NCBI RefSeq assembly: GCF_900182565.1 | Contig: NZ_FXTI01000003.1 | Span: 186,001-250,000 of the forward strand | Direction of reading: 5' to 3' | DNA: 64,000 nucleotides | From: Melghirimyces algeriensis | Lineage (GTDB): Bacteria > Bacillota > Bacilli > Thermoactinomycetales > DSM-45169 | Shown: piece after piece, positions 7,687 through 15,993 of the stretch | Layout of the letters: each line of letters opens with the position of its first letter | Position numbering within the stretch: position 1 is the stretch's first letter | The notes under the pieces: model-generated | What the model was told of the DNA's origin: nothing | Seen by the model: the letters and a program-made list of their open reading frames with translations, nothing else | The model's database searches: none | Position numbers and translations under genes: made by a program

Positions 7687-8754
7687 ATGTCCGACCGCCG
7701 CCAGGCTTTGGATATGGCATTGAGGCAGATAGAGAAACAATTTGGTAAAGGGTCAATCATGAAGATGGGAGAGTCTTCCGGGCGTGAAGTGGAGACGATC
7801 TCTAGCGGGGCTTTGGCCCTGGACATCTCACTTGGAGTCGGAGGCTATCCCCGTGGACGGATTATTGAAGTGTATGGTCCGGAGTCATCCGGGAAAACGA
7901 CCGTTGCCCTTCATGCGATTGCTGAAGTGCAGCGGGGCGGAGGACAAGCGGCCTTTATTGATGCGGAACATGCATTGGACCCTGTTTATGCGAAGAAGCT
8001 GGGTGTGAATATTGATGAACTCCTTCTCTCCCAACCGGATACAGGAGAGCAGGCGCTGGAGATTTCGGAAGCGCTGGTTCGAAGTGGGGCCATTGATATT
8101 ATTGTGGTTGATTCGGTGGCGGCATTGGTTCCAAAAGCGGAAATCGAGGGGGAGATGGGTGATTCCCATGTCGGTTTGCAGGCTCGTTTGATGTCTCAGG
8201 CCCTTCGCAAGCTTTCCGGAGCGATCAGCAAATCCAATACCATCGCGGTCTTTATCAATCAGGTTCGTGAAAAAGTGGGGGTTATGTTCGGAAATCCGGA
8301 AACGACGCCTGGAGGACGTGCTCTGAAATTTTACTCCAGTGTGCGGTTGGAGGTGCGCCGTGCAGAGACGATTAAGCAGGGGAATGAGATGGTCGGAAAC
8401 CGCACCCGGATTAAAGTCGTCAAAAACAAAGTGGCCCCGCCCTTTAAACAGGCGGAAGTGGACATTATGTACGGTGAAGGGATCTCCAAAGAAGGAAGCA
8501 TTCTGGATATTGGAAGCGATCTGGATATTGTCAAAAAGAGCGGTGCCTGGTATTCTTTTGATGGAAATCGTCTGGGACAGGGACGGGAAAATGCTAAGCA
8601 GTTTTTAAAGGAGAATCCCAAGGTAGCCTTGACGGTTGAGAATAAGATCCGTGAACATTATGGTTTGGCAACTGTTAACGCTCCAGAGACAGAGTCGGAA
8701 AAAACGGAGAAAGCGGAGAAAAAGAAAGAACCCAAAGAAGCTTTAAAAGAGTAA
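7687..8754 (+). CDS. recA: recombinase RecA
   Basis: Predicted 355 residues, full length. RecA forms filaments on single-stranded DNA, performs strand exchange and triggers LexA self-cleavage. Visible motifs are Walker A GPESSGKT near residue 66, Walker B IIVVDSVAAL, the Gln-containing loop region NQVREKVGVMFGNPETTPGG, and a Lys/Glu-rich C-terminal tail. A GAAGGAGTGAGGG ribosome site precedes the ATG. The SOS box upstream indicates damage induction, and recX follows 21 nt downstream. Confidence 0.99.
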   Translation: MSDRRQALDMALRQIEKQFGKGSIMKMGESSGREVETISSGALALDISLGVGGYPRGRIIEVYGPESSGKTTVALHAIAEVQRGGGQAAFIDAEHALDPVYAKKLGVNIDELLLSQPDTGEQALEISEALVRSGAIDIIVVDSVAALVPKAEIEGEMGDSHVGLQARLMSQALRKLSGAISKSNTIAVFINQVREKVGVMFGNPETTPGGRALKFYSSVRLEVRRAETIKQGNEMVGNRTRIKVVKNKVAPPFKQAEVDIMYGEGISKEGSILDIGSDLDIVKKSGAWYSFDGNRLGQGRENAKQFLKENPKVALTVENKIREHYGLATVNAPETESEKTEKAEKKKEPKEALKE

Positions 8755-8775
8755 ACAGTAAAGGCGTGAAAACCG

Positions 8776-9429
8776 ATGCAGGAACCCGGTGAAATTACCC
8801 GGATTGAAAAGCAGAAAAGTGGAGCGCCTCGGTATAATATCTACATCAATGGGAATTATCGATTTGCGGTTCATGAGGATGTCCTCGTTCGCTTTGCCCT
8901 GTCCAAAGGAATGCAGGTGGATGCAGGGGAAGTGGAACATATTTTGAAGGAAGAGGAACGAAACAAGGTTCGACAGTCTGCTCTTCGCTATCTCAGCTTT
9001 CGTCCCAGGACCGTATATGAGATGAAGCAGCATCTTGCAGGAAAAGGGTATGAAACGACCTTTGTGGATGAGACGGTCACGGAGATGATCCATCAGAGGT
9101 ACCTGGATGATCGGCGTTTTGCTGAAGCGTGGGTGGAAGAACGACGCCGGAGAAAGGGTTTTGGAACCCGGATGTTGAAACAGGAACTGGAAAAGAAGGG
9201 TGTTTCCTCGAAGATTGTGGATGAAGTGCTGGATCGCTTGAACGAGGACGAAGAACGAGAGTTAGCTCTTGAGATGGCTGAAAGGCGGTACCGCCGTCTC
9301 GCAGGAGAATCCTGGCCCAAGGTGGAAAGACGCCTGGGCCAGTATCTGTTAAGAAGGGGATTTGTCTCATCGCTTGTCTATGAGCTTCTCCGTGAATTTC
9401 AAAGGCGGCATAAAGAAGGGGAGGGATGA
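8776..9429 (+). CDS. recX: RecA regulatory protein RecX
   Basis: Predicted 217 residues, in the usual range for Firmicute RecX. RecX binds RecA filaments and modulates their activity. The protein shows the three-helix repeats typical of the family, for example ALRYLSFRPRTVYEMKQHL, IHQRYLDDRRFAEAWVEERR and RYRRLAGESWPKVERRLGQY, after an N-terminal beta-rich extension. It lies 21 nt after recA and 4 nt before the nuclease gene, so recA-recX-nuclease-ATPase is probably one DNA-repair operon. Confidence 0.93.
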   Translation: MQEPGEITRIEKQKSGAPRYNIYINGNYRFAVHEDVLVRFALSKGMQVDAGEVEHILKEEERNKVRQSALRYLSFRPRTVYEMKQHLAGKGYETTFVDETVTEMIHQRYLDDRRFAEAWVEERRRRKGFGTRMLKQELEKKGVSSKIVDEVLDRLNEDEERELALEMAERRYRRLAGESWPKVERRLGQYLLRRGFVSSLVYELLREFQRRHKEGEG

Positions 9430-9433
9430 CGAA

Positions 9434-10429
9434 ATGCTTCGTCTTCTCTATGTAACGGATACGCATATTCGGGGTACAACACCACGAAGTCGAACAGATG
9501 ATTTTGTCGATGCATTGAGAAAAAAGCTGAATGAAGTGGTGGATATTGCGGAGAGAGAAAAGGTGGATGCTGTTCTTCATGGCGGAGATCTCTTTGATCG
9601 CCCAGACCTTTCTCCTGCGGTGGTTCGTGATTTTGCCCGTCTGTTGCGCCGGCTAAAGGTACCCATTTATGTGGTGGCGGGAAATCATGATGTGTTTGGA
9701 CACAATCCGGATACAGTCGATCGGACGATGCTTGGACTGTTAGATGCTTTTGGCACCGTTCGGCTGATTCGTCCAGGGGAAAAAATTTTGTTGGAAGGCG
9801 TTGGGTTGACCGTTCAGCTGACCGGTCAACCCTTCCATTATGATTTGGACAAGCGGGAACCGATGCTGGACTATTCTGTTCACAATGAGTTGGGTGCAGA
9901 CTACTGTGTTCATATGGTTCACGGAATGGTTGTCGATCGCCCTCTTCCTCCGGGTGTTCCCTGTACGATGGCTGATTCTCTATGGTCGAAAGATGTAGAT
10001 GTCCTTTTGACGGGCCACTATCATGCCGGTTTTCCTGTAAAGCACCGGAAAGGACGTTATATTGTGAATCCCGGAGCTTTGTCGCGGATTAACAATCATC
10101 CTTCAGAGATGAAGCGGCATCCCCAAGTGGCGATCCTGGATTTTGATAAAGAAATCTCTGTCCGGTTGATCCGGATTCAGTGTGCTGCACCGGGTGATTC
10201 TGTGTTGGACCGTTCCTATCTTGAGAAGGCCGCCTACCGGGAAGAGAAAATGAATGCTTTTGTTCAAGTTTTACGGGATGACAGGGAGTTTCGAGCTCTG
10301 AATATCCGGGAAGTCGTGGAAGAAATTGCGGGGTTGGAAAAGGTTGAGGATGAGGTCAAGCATGAGGCCCTTCGGCGAATTGCTTTGGTTCAAGAGGAGA
10401 TGGGCTGGAAAGGAGGGGAAAATGAATGA
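9434..10429 (+). CDS. Mre11/SbcD-like metallophosphoesterase
   Basis: Predicted 331 residues starting at ATG 9434 behind GGGGAGGGA; an upstream GTG at 9362 lies inside recX and has no ribosome site. The calcineurin-like metal ligands are present in order: TDTHIRG, HGGDLFDRP, VVAGNHDVFG, HMVHGM and LLTGHYHAGF. Mre11/SbcD nucleases act with a Rad50/SbcC ATPase on DNA ends and hairpins. The last base pairs overlap the next gene (ATGA), which encodes a Rad50-like N-lobe, supporting a two-subunit complex. I name no symbol because it resembles phage-type recombination endonucleases as much as SbcD. Confidence 0.88.
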   Translation: MLRLLYVTDTHIRGTTPRSRTDDFVDALRKKLNEVVDIAEREKVDAVLHGGDLFDRPDLSPAVVRDFARLLRRLKVPIYVVAGNHDVFGHNPDTVDRTMLGLLDAFGTVRLIRPGEKILLEGVGLTVQLTGQPFHYDLDKREPMLDYSVHNELGADYCVHMVHGMVVDRPLPPGVPCTMADSLWSKDVDVLLTGHYHAGFPVKHRKGRYIVNPGALSRINNHPSEMKRHPQVAILDFDKEISVRLIRIQCAAPGDSVLDRSYLEKAAYREEKMNAFVQVLRDDREFRALNIREVVEEIAGLEKVEDEVKHEALRRIALVQEEMGWKGGENE

Positions 10430-11892
10430 AGCGGTTTGCCAAGTTGGTGATTGAAAACTTTCAGTCTCACGAGTATACGGAAATTCATTTTAAAGAAGGA
10501 CTCAATGTCTTGGTAGGTTCATCAGACAGTGGAAAAAGTGCAATTCTCAGGGCGATCCGTTGGCTTCTTTACAATCAACCTAAGGGAACGGATTATATTC
10601 GGGTTGGGAAAAGCCGTTGTCGCGTATCTCTTACCTTGTCAGACGGAACCGTGATTACGCGAATTCGATCGTCCTCCGTCAACCGATACATACTCTTGGA
10701 TATTGAGGGAAATGAACATGTATTTGAGGGTTTTGGAAGTAATGTCCCCAAAGAAATAGCGAATGCTCATGGGATGCACACTTTAAAGCTGGATTTGGAA
10801 TCCAATCTTCCAGTACAATTTGGTACCCAACTGGAAAGCCCGTTTTTGTTGTCGGAAACGGGGAGCATTAAAGCCAAGTCAATTGGCCGGGTCAGTGGAG
10901 CACATTTCATTGATATGTCTCTGCAGGGAACGTTAAAGGACTTGCGTTCACTTTCTTCCGATTTGAAGTATCAAAAGGATGAGGCAGCGAAGTTACGGGA
11001 GAAGTTAAAGCCTTATACCAATCTTCCGGATCTTTTGGATCGTCTGGAAAAAGCGGAAACTTTCTATCGGAAGGCAGAGGAAAAAAACAGGGATCTGGAA
11101 AAGCTTCAGCAGCTTATAGAACGATGGAAAAACATCCAATATGAAGAGGATGTTGTGAAAAAGTACCTGATGAAGCTTTCCGAATTGGATGAGGCAGAAA
11201 AAGTCCTTATCCGCTTGGAGAGAGGCCACTTTCGTTTCACGCAGCTAAAAAAGATCCGATCAAAATCAGAATATTTATCCAAAGAAAGGAAGTATTGGAA
11301 CTCTGTTTTAGAAAAAACCGACCATTTGAATGAACTACAGGGTCAACTCTATCATGTGGAAAAACAGATACAGCGATCGATCCAGCTGATTTCACTTTCG
11401 GACCGTTTATTCAAGGTGCATCAAGAAAAAGAGTGGCACAAATCAGTTAAAGCGCTAGCTGATCAAGTCGAACATATTGATCCTGTCTCTTTGGAAGAAG
11501 CAGGTCAGCGCCTGAAGGTCCTGAAAGGTTTGGCCCCCCGTTATCAGGAAGTGATAAATGAAAAGAAAAAGATGGAAAAACGCCTACGCAATCTGGATCA
11601 TCTTCCTGTTCGTGAAGTGGACGAATTGGAACAATTAACAGAACGGTTCCGAATGTTAGTGAATAAAAGAGAAGCATTGAAAGAACTTCAACAACGGATC
11701 GATAGAGGAAGGAAATATCTTGCGGACAATGGAGAAGAGATGGATCGGTGGATGAAGGCATTGGCGGATCAGTTCCGACGCATGGGGCAATGTCCAACGT
11801 GTGGTTCTGAAATTAGTCAGGATACGCTTGAGCATATGATGAGAGAACATCGAGGAGGGATGGACCGTGCAGCGGCAGGAAGAGAGAATTAA
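10426..11892 (+). CDS. Rad50/SbcC-like ATPase, N-terminal half ending at the zinc hook
   Basis: Predicted 488 residues. The start (FAKLVIENFQSHEYTEIHF, then Walker A GSSDSGKS) is the N-lobe of an SMC/Rad50 ATPase. About 290 residues of heptad-rich coiled coil follow, and the protein ends just after a CPTC zinc-hook motif at residues 456-459. No Walker B, signature motif or H-loop is present; these lie on the protein encoded at 12114-12791. It overlaps the nuclease gene by 4 nt and the next gene by 26 nt. In ordinary SbcC the chain continues through the hook into the descending coil, so this is a split form. Confidence 0.85.
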   Translation: MKRFAKLVIENFQSHEYTEIHFKEGLNVLVGSSDSGKSAILRAIRWLLYNQPKGTDYIRVGKSRCRVSLTLSDGTVITRIRSSSVNRYILLDIEGNEHVFEGFGSNVPKEIANAHGMHTLKLDLESNLPVQFGTQLESPFLLSETGSIKAKSIGRVSGAHFIDMSLQGTLKDLRSLSSDLKYQKDEAAKLREKLKPYTNLPDLLDRLEKAETFYRKAEEKNRDLEKLQQLIERWKNIQYEEDVVKKYLMKLSELDEAEKVLIRLERGHFRFTQLKKIRSKSEYLSKERKYWNSVLEKTDHLNELQGQLYHVEKQIQRSIQLISLSDRLFKVHQEKEWHKSVKALADQVEHIDPVSLEEAGQRLKVLKGLAPRYQEVINEKKKMEKRLRNLDHLPVREVDELEQLTERFRMLVNKREALKELQQRIDRGRKYLADNGEEMDRWMKALADQFRRMGQCPTCGSEISQDTLEHMMREHRGGMDRAAAGREN

Positions 11893-12130
11893 AGAGATCA
11901 AAAAGGCATTGGAGGAGGCAAAAAACCAGCGTTATAAAGCGGAGGCGAGGTTGGAAAACCTGCAACAACAGGAAAAAGAAATTCTGGAAGCTTTAAAGGA
12001 ATTAAATGTAGAGCCGGATCAGTTGAATGCTGAGATTGAAAAATTGGAGCATGAGATTGATCAACAGATTCAAAAAGCTTGGGCGCTTCTTCCCAAGGAG
12101 CTGATGGATAACCATGGGTCGAAACAATGA
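11867..12130 (+). CDS. small coiled-coil protein between the Rad50-like halves
   Basis: Predicted 87 residues, almost entirely charged coiled coil (QEERIKEIKKALEEAKNQRY; LNAEIEKLEHEIDQQIQKAW). The GTG start has GAGGAGGG upstream and overlaps the preceding gene by 26 nt; the end overlaps the next gene by 17 nt in a different frame. It matches the position of the coil leaving the zinc hook in Rad50/SbcC. It could bridge the two larger proteins or be a degenerate remnant of a once continuous chain. I know no separately named family for it. Confidence 0.7.
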   Translation: MQRQEERIKEIKKALEEAKNQRYKAEARLENLQQQEKEILEALKELNVEPDQLNAEIEKLEHEIDQQIQKAWALLPKELMDNHGSKQ

Positions 12131-12791
12131 GCTGGTTCGTTTGAAGGAATCCCTTACAGCAGCCGGGGAAGAGGGATTGGTGCGGAAAGCAAGACGGGAT
12201 GAACTGCAAAGATATCTGGAAGATTTTGAAAAACGGATTGCTGAGAATGAGAAAAAACAGAACCTTTTTGAAAAGGTTCGTCTCCTGCTTCAGGAATCAG
12301 CAGAACATGCTCGAAAACAGGCCAAGTCGCAGATGGAAAATCTGGTGAGCAATGCATTGCAGTATGTCTTCGGGCCCTTGTTTCGCTTTGAGATTGAATT
12401 GTCAGATCATGGCGGAAAACCGGTGGCTGAATTTTATGTGGTTACTGAATGGGACGGCGTGTCAGTCAAAACCAAACCGCAGGAGGCGCGAGGGGGTGGA
12501 GTGGTGGATGTCATTTCCCTCGCTCTTCGTGTAGCAATGATCGAAACCTTTCGTCCCCGTCCGGAGGGGCCTTTGATTTTGGATGAACCGGGAAAACACA
12601 TTAGTGCGGAATATATCCTTCCGATGTTGGAGTTTCTCAAATCTGCAAGTGATACCTTTGGTCGACAAGTGATCTTGGTTACTCATAATTCGCATCTGAC
12701 AGAAGGTGCAGATCAAGTCTTAGAGGTTAGCTTAAAGGGCGGGAAGACTGAGGTTCAGCCGGGTCGCATTCTTGACAATGGGACAGAGTAA
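12114..12791 (+). CDS. Rad50/SbcC-like ATPase, C-terminal half
   Basis: Predicted 225 residues. An N-terminal coiled coil (to about residue 95) is followed by the C-lobe: signature-like region ARGGGVVDVISLALRVA, Walker B GPLILDEPGKHIS and H-loop LVTHN. It lacks Walker A and should pair with the N-lobe encoded at 10426-11892 to form composite ATP sites. AAGGAG lies upstream of ATG 12114, which overlaps the coiled-coil gene. The signature region resembles phage-type recombination endonuclease ATPases. An accidental frameshift is unlikely because both junctions carry proper starts and ribosome sites. Confidence 0.85.
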   Translation: MGRNNELVRLKESLTAAGEEGLVRKARRDELQRYLEDFEKRIAENEKKQNLFEKVRLLLQESAEHARKQAKSQMENLVSNALQYVFGPLFRFEIELSDHGGKPVAEFYVVTEWDGVSVKTKPQEARGGGVVDVISLALRVAMIETFRPRPEGPLILDEPGKHISAEYILPMLEFLKSASDTFGRQVILVTHNSHLTEGADQVLEVSLKGGKTEVQPGRILDNGTE

Positions 12792-12834
12792 ATAATACAA
12801 TTGGAGTACATCTGAAAGAATCCTTAATTTGGTT

Positions 12835-12862
12835 TTTGAAGATGTTTTCTGCTGAGTATAAT
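12835..12862 (+). promoter_or_regulatory. candidate rny promoter
   Basis: TTTGAA (12835-12840), a 16-nt spacer and a perfect TATAAT (12857-12862). It opens a leader of about 215 nt before rny. Confidence 0.5.
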
Positions 12863-13000
12863 GTTTCCCCCGTGCTAAACAGGGGTTTGGAAGTTACACC
12901 CTGATTATTATGCGTACAGTTCAATCACGCATGTGTTTACAAAAAGAAACATATGAGGTGAAAGCTCACTCCATATGGGTTGAGAGTGAACGTGACTGGG

Positions 13001-13054
13001 TTCGGTCGGAGCCTGTCATGTGGACAGACCGAATGGACTCAGTCTTGTTTTTTA
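13001..13054 (+). promoter_or_regulatory. hairpin with T-tail in the rny leader (possible attenuator)
   Basis: TTCGGT (13001-13006) pairs with ACCGAA (13028-13033), and inside it CTGTC pairs with GACAG. TTGTTTTTTAC follows a few bases later, then the rny ribosome site GGGAGGAGGTGG. It may terminate readthrough from the upstream operon or attenuate rny. Confidence 0.45.
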
Positions 13055-13085
13055 CTTGAGGAAGGGAGGAGGTGGGTAGCGATCA

Positions 13086-14630
13086 ATGGATAATCTTATC
13101 CTGTGGCTGCTCCTGTTCCTCCTCGTGGCCGGACTCTGTCTGGTTGTCGGATACCGAATGCGGAAATTGACGGCGGAAGCCCGTATCGGCAGTGCCGAAA
13201 AAGAGGCGGAACAGATCATCAATAAAGCTCGTGGAGATGCGGAAGCGTTAAAGCGGGAAAAAGTTTTAGAAGCAAAAGATGAGGCACACCAGTTGAGATC
13301 GGAAGCGGAGCGGGAAATCCGGGAACAAAGAAATGATTTGGCCCGGTTGGAACGACGCCTCATGCACAAGGAAGAGGTGCTGGACCGAAAGCAGGAAACC
13401 CAGGAAAAAAGGGAAGAAAGCCTTGCTCAAAAAGAAAATGAAATCCAAACCCGGAAAGAGCAGATTGAAAAGCTGTATCAAGAGCAAGTGGCGGAACTGG
13501 AACGTCTTTCCGGGTTGAACACGGAGGAAGCAAAGCAGGTCATCTTGTCGAAAGTGGAAAGTGAGATGAAACACGAAACGGCACAGATGATCAGAGAAAT
13601 GGAGCAACAGGCTTTGGAAGAGGCAGACAAAAGGGCACGTAGCATTCTTTCCTTGGCAATACAGCGGTGTGCCGCAGATCATGTGGCGGAAACGACCGTT
13701 TCGGTGGTCACTCTTCCCAACGATGAAATGAAGGGGAGGATTATCGGTCGGGAAGGACGGAATATCCGAGCTTTGGAAACCTTGACGGGAATCGACTTAA
13801 TCATTGACGATACACCTGAGGCTGTGATTCTTTCCGGTTTTGATCCCATCCGACGTGAAGTGGCCCGTGTTGCTCTAGAGAAGCTGGTGGCTGACGGTCG
13901 AATCCATCCGGCACGGATTGAAGAAATGGTGGAAAAGTCACGCAGAGAAGTGGATGAAAGAATTCGTGAATATGGTGAGCAAGCAACATTTGAGACGGGG
14001 GTTCACGGTCTGCACCCGGACTTGATTAAGATCCTGGGTAGACTAAAGTTTCGAACCAGTTATGGACAAAACGTGTTGAAACACTCCATGGAAGTGGCTC
14101 ATCTGGCAGGGCTTCTTGCGGCTGAGCTGGGTGAAGATATCCACTTGGCCAAGCGCGCTGGACTCCTGCATGATATTGGAAAGGCGATTGACCATGAAGT
14201 GGAAGGTTCACACGTAGAAATCGGGATTGAACTGGGTAAAAAGTATAATGAACACCCTGCTGTAATCAATGGAATTGCTTCTCATCACGGTGATGTAGAG
14301 GCCACGAGTGTAATCGCCGTTCTGGTATGTGCAGCGGATGCTTTGTCCGCCGCCCGTCCGGGAGCGCGTCGAGAGACATTGGAGGCTTATATCAAACGTC
14401 TTGAGAAACTGGAAGAGATTTGCGAGTCATTTGATGGAGTGGAAAAATCATTTGCGATCCAGGCGGGGCGTGAGGTTCGGATTATGGTTCGTCCCGATGA
14501 GATCGATGATGTTGGATCAACCAAATTGGCTCGGGAAATTAAAAAAGAGGTTGAAAATCAACTGGATTATCCGGGGCATATTAAAGTCACAGTGATCCGT
14601 GAGACACGGGCTGTTGAATATGCGAAATAA
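13086..14630 (+). CDS. rny: ribonuclease Y
   Basis: Predicted 514 residues, the standard RNase Y size. This membrane-anchored endoribonuclease starts turnover of many mRNAs in Gram-positive bacteria. Domains in order: N-terminal TM helix (LILWLLLFLLVAGLCLVVGY), a long coiled coil to about residue 200, a KH domain (GRIIGREGRNIRALE) and an HD domain (HSMEVAHLAGLLAAELG; LLHDIGKAIDHE). An AGGGAGGAGGTGG site precedes the ATG. The next gene, ymdB, is its usual neighbour. Confidence 0.98.
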   Translation: MDNLILWLLLFLLVAGLCLVVGYRMRKLTAEARIGSAEKEAEQIINKARGDAEALKREKVLEAKDEAHQLRSEAEREIREQRNDLARLERRLMHKEEVLDRKQETQEKREESLAQKENEIQTRKEQIEKLYQEQVAELERLSGLNTEEAKQVILSKVESEMKHETAQMIREMEQQALEEADKRARSILSLAIQRCAADHVAETTVSVVTLPNDEMKGRIIGREGRNIRALETLTGIDLIIDDTPEAVILSGFDPIRREVARVALEKLVADGRIHPARIEEMVEKSRREVDERIREYGEQATFETGVHGLHPDLIKILGRLKFRTSYGQNVLKHSMEVAHLAGLLAAELGEDIHLAKRAGLLHDIGKAIDHEVEGSHVEIGIELGKKYNEHPAVINGIASHHGDVEATSVIAVLVCAADALSAARPGARRETLEAYIKRLEKLEEICESFDGVEKSFAIQAGREVRIMVRPDEIDDVGSTKLAREIKKEVENQLDYPGHIKVTVIRETRAVEYAK

Positions 14631-14658
14631 AGTGGCTTTATGCCGCTTTATTTTTTTC
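14629..14658 (+). terminator. rny terminator
   Basis: AAAGTGGC pairs with GCCGCTTT (one G-U), loop TTTAT, then ATTTTTTT. Confidence 0.75.
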
Positions 14659-14681
14659 CCTAGTGGAGGCAGAGTAAATCT

Positions 14682-15473
14682 ATGCGTTTGTTGATGGTAG
14701 GAGACATTGTAGGATCTCCCGGAAGGAAAGCATTAAAGGAAAATTTACCCAAGATCAAGCGTTCCCATCATCCTGATGCCATTGTGGTGAACGGAGAGAA
14801 TGCTGCTGAGGGACGAGGGATTACCCGTTCGATTTCCAGAGAGTTTTTTGGAATGGGAGTCGATTGTATCACATTGGGAAATCACGCATGGGACAAGCAG
14901 GAAATATTTGATTTTATAGACAGTGAACATCGATTGGTACGTCCGGCTAATTATCCAAAAGGAACGCCGGGGAGAGGTTACAGCCTGTGTCGTGTAGGGA
15001 AAAAGAACTTGGTGGTCGTCAATCTGATGGGGCGTTCGTTTCTATCCAATTTGGATTGTCCTTTCCGAACGGCTGATGCGATCCTGGATCAATTAGAGGG
15101 GACGCCTTTTATTCTGGTCGATATCCATGCGGAAACGACCTCTGAAAAACAGGCGTTGGCTTGGTATTTAGATGGTCGTGTCTCAGCCGTAATCGGTACG
15201 CATACTCATGTGCAAACGGCTGATGAACGAATTCTTCCCAAAGGAACCGCATATTTGACTGATGTGGGGATGGTAGGGCCATATGATGCCATTCTAGGGA
15301 TGAATAAGGATCTGGTTCTTAAAAAGTTTTTAACTCAACTGCCAGTTCGTTTTGAAGTGGGAATGGGAAGAACGCAATTTAATGCCGTATTGCTGGAGTG
15401 TGATTCCCAAACAGGAAAAGCAGTTCAAATCAATCGGGTTCGGATTGATGATGATCATCCCTGGTTTGAATAA
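14682..15473 (+). CDS. ymdB: YmdB-family metallophosphoesterase
   Basis: Predicted 263 residues, the family's usual length. YmdB of Bacillus hydrolyses cyclic nucleotides and influences the choice between motility and biofilm. Metal-binding motifs of the TIGR00282-type family are all visible: GDIVGSPGR, NGENAAEGRG, TLGNHAWDK and IGTHTHVQTAD. It follows the rny terminator by only 24 nt, with a GTGGAGG ribosome site and no obvious promoter, so partial readthrough from rny probably drives it. Confidence 0.95.
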   Translation: MRLLMVGDIVGSPGRKALKENLPKIKRSHHPDAIVVNGENAAEGRGITRSISREFFGMGVDCITLGNHAWDKQEIFDFIDSEHRLVRPANYPKGTPGRGYSLCRVGKKNLVVVNLMGRSFLSNLDCPFRTADAILDQLEGTPFILVDIHAETTSEKQALAWYLDGRVSAVIGTHTHVQTADERILPKGTAYLTDVGMVGPYDAILGMNKDLVLKKFLTQLPVRFEVGMGRTQFNAVLLECDSQTGKAVQINRVRIDDDHPWFE

Positions 15474-15583
15474 TTTAATGCTTGTCTTAAATTTATCATA
15501 AAAAAAGTGGCGGCGTTTTACAGCATTGAAATCCGATGTTTGATGGATTAAACAAGATGATTGCTTTTATGGCAATGAATAGA

Positions 15584-15608
15584 AGGAATTTATGAAAGAT
15601 TGCCGAAT
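15584..15608 (+). promoter_or_regulatory. sigma-H promoter of spoVS
   Basis: AGGAATT (15584-15590), a 14-nt spacer and GAAT (15605-15608) match the Bacillus sigma-H consensus and spacing (compare spoVG). Start of transcription is expected about 40 nt before spoVS. Confidence 0.75.
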
Positions 15609-15654
15609 ATATTAACAGTGGATTTCACTCCAAACCATCGAGGAGGTAGCCAAC

Positions 15655-15915
15655 ATGGAAGTATTAAAAGTTTCAGCAAAGTCCAATCCGAACTCTGTTG
15701 CTGGTGCGCTTGCAGGTGTTTTGCGTGAACGTGGTAACGCAGAGATTCAGGCAATTGGTGCAGGTGCACTTAATCAATCTGTTAAGGCGGTTGCAATTGC
15801 ACGAGGGTTTGTAGCGCCCAGTGGAATTGACCTGATCTGCATTCCCGCTTTCACTGATATTGTCATCGATGGTGAGGAACGTACGGCGATTAAGCTGATC
15901 GTTGAACCTCGCTAG
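15655..15915 (+). CDS. spoVS: stage V sporulation protein S
   Basis: Predicted 86 residues, the invariant SpoVS length, with the highly conserved sequence (VLKVSAKSNPNSVAGALAGV; GAGALNQSVKAVAIARGFVA). SpoVS is an Alba-like small protein required for normal progress through sporulation and coat assembly in Bacillus. GAGGAGG precedes the ATG. The sigma-H promoter directly upstream agrees with the known control of spoVS. Confidence 0.98.
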   Translation: MEVLKVSAKSNPNSVAGALAGVLRERGNAEIQAIGAGALNQSVKAVAIARGFVAPSGIDLICIPAFTDIVIDGEERTAIKLIVEPR

Positions 15916-15935
15916 AGGCATTCCAATCGAACCCT

Positions 15936-15971
15936 AAACCTGTTTATTTTTCATAAACAGGTTTTCTTTTA
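15936..15971 (+). terminator. spoVS terminator
   Basis: AAACCTGTTTAT and ATAAACAGGTTT form a perfect 12-bp stem with a 5-nt loop, then TCTTTTATTTT. Confidence 0.85.
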
Positions 15972-15993
15972 TTTTATGAGGGGGAGGATGATG

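Noticed and set aside
10426..12791. Sequencing frameshifts in one SbcC gene
   Set aside because: Both junctions have proper start codons and ribosome sites with overlaps, and the break falls exactly at the hook; a split gene is the simpler reading, although resequencing would settle it.
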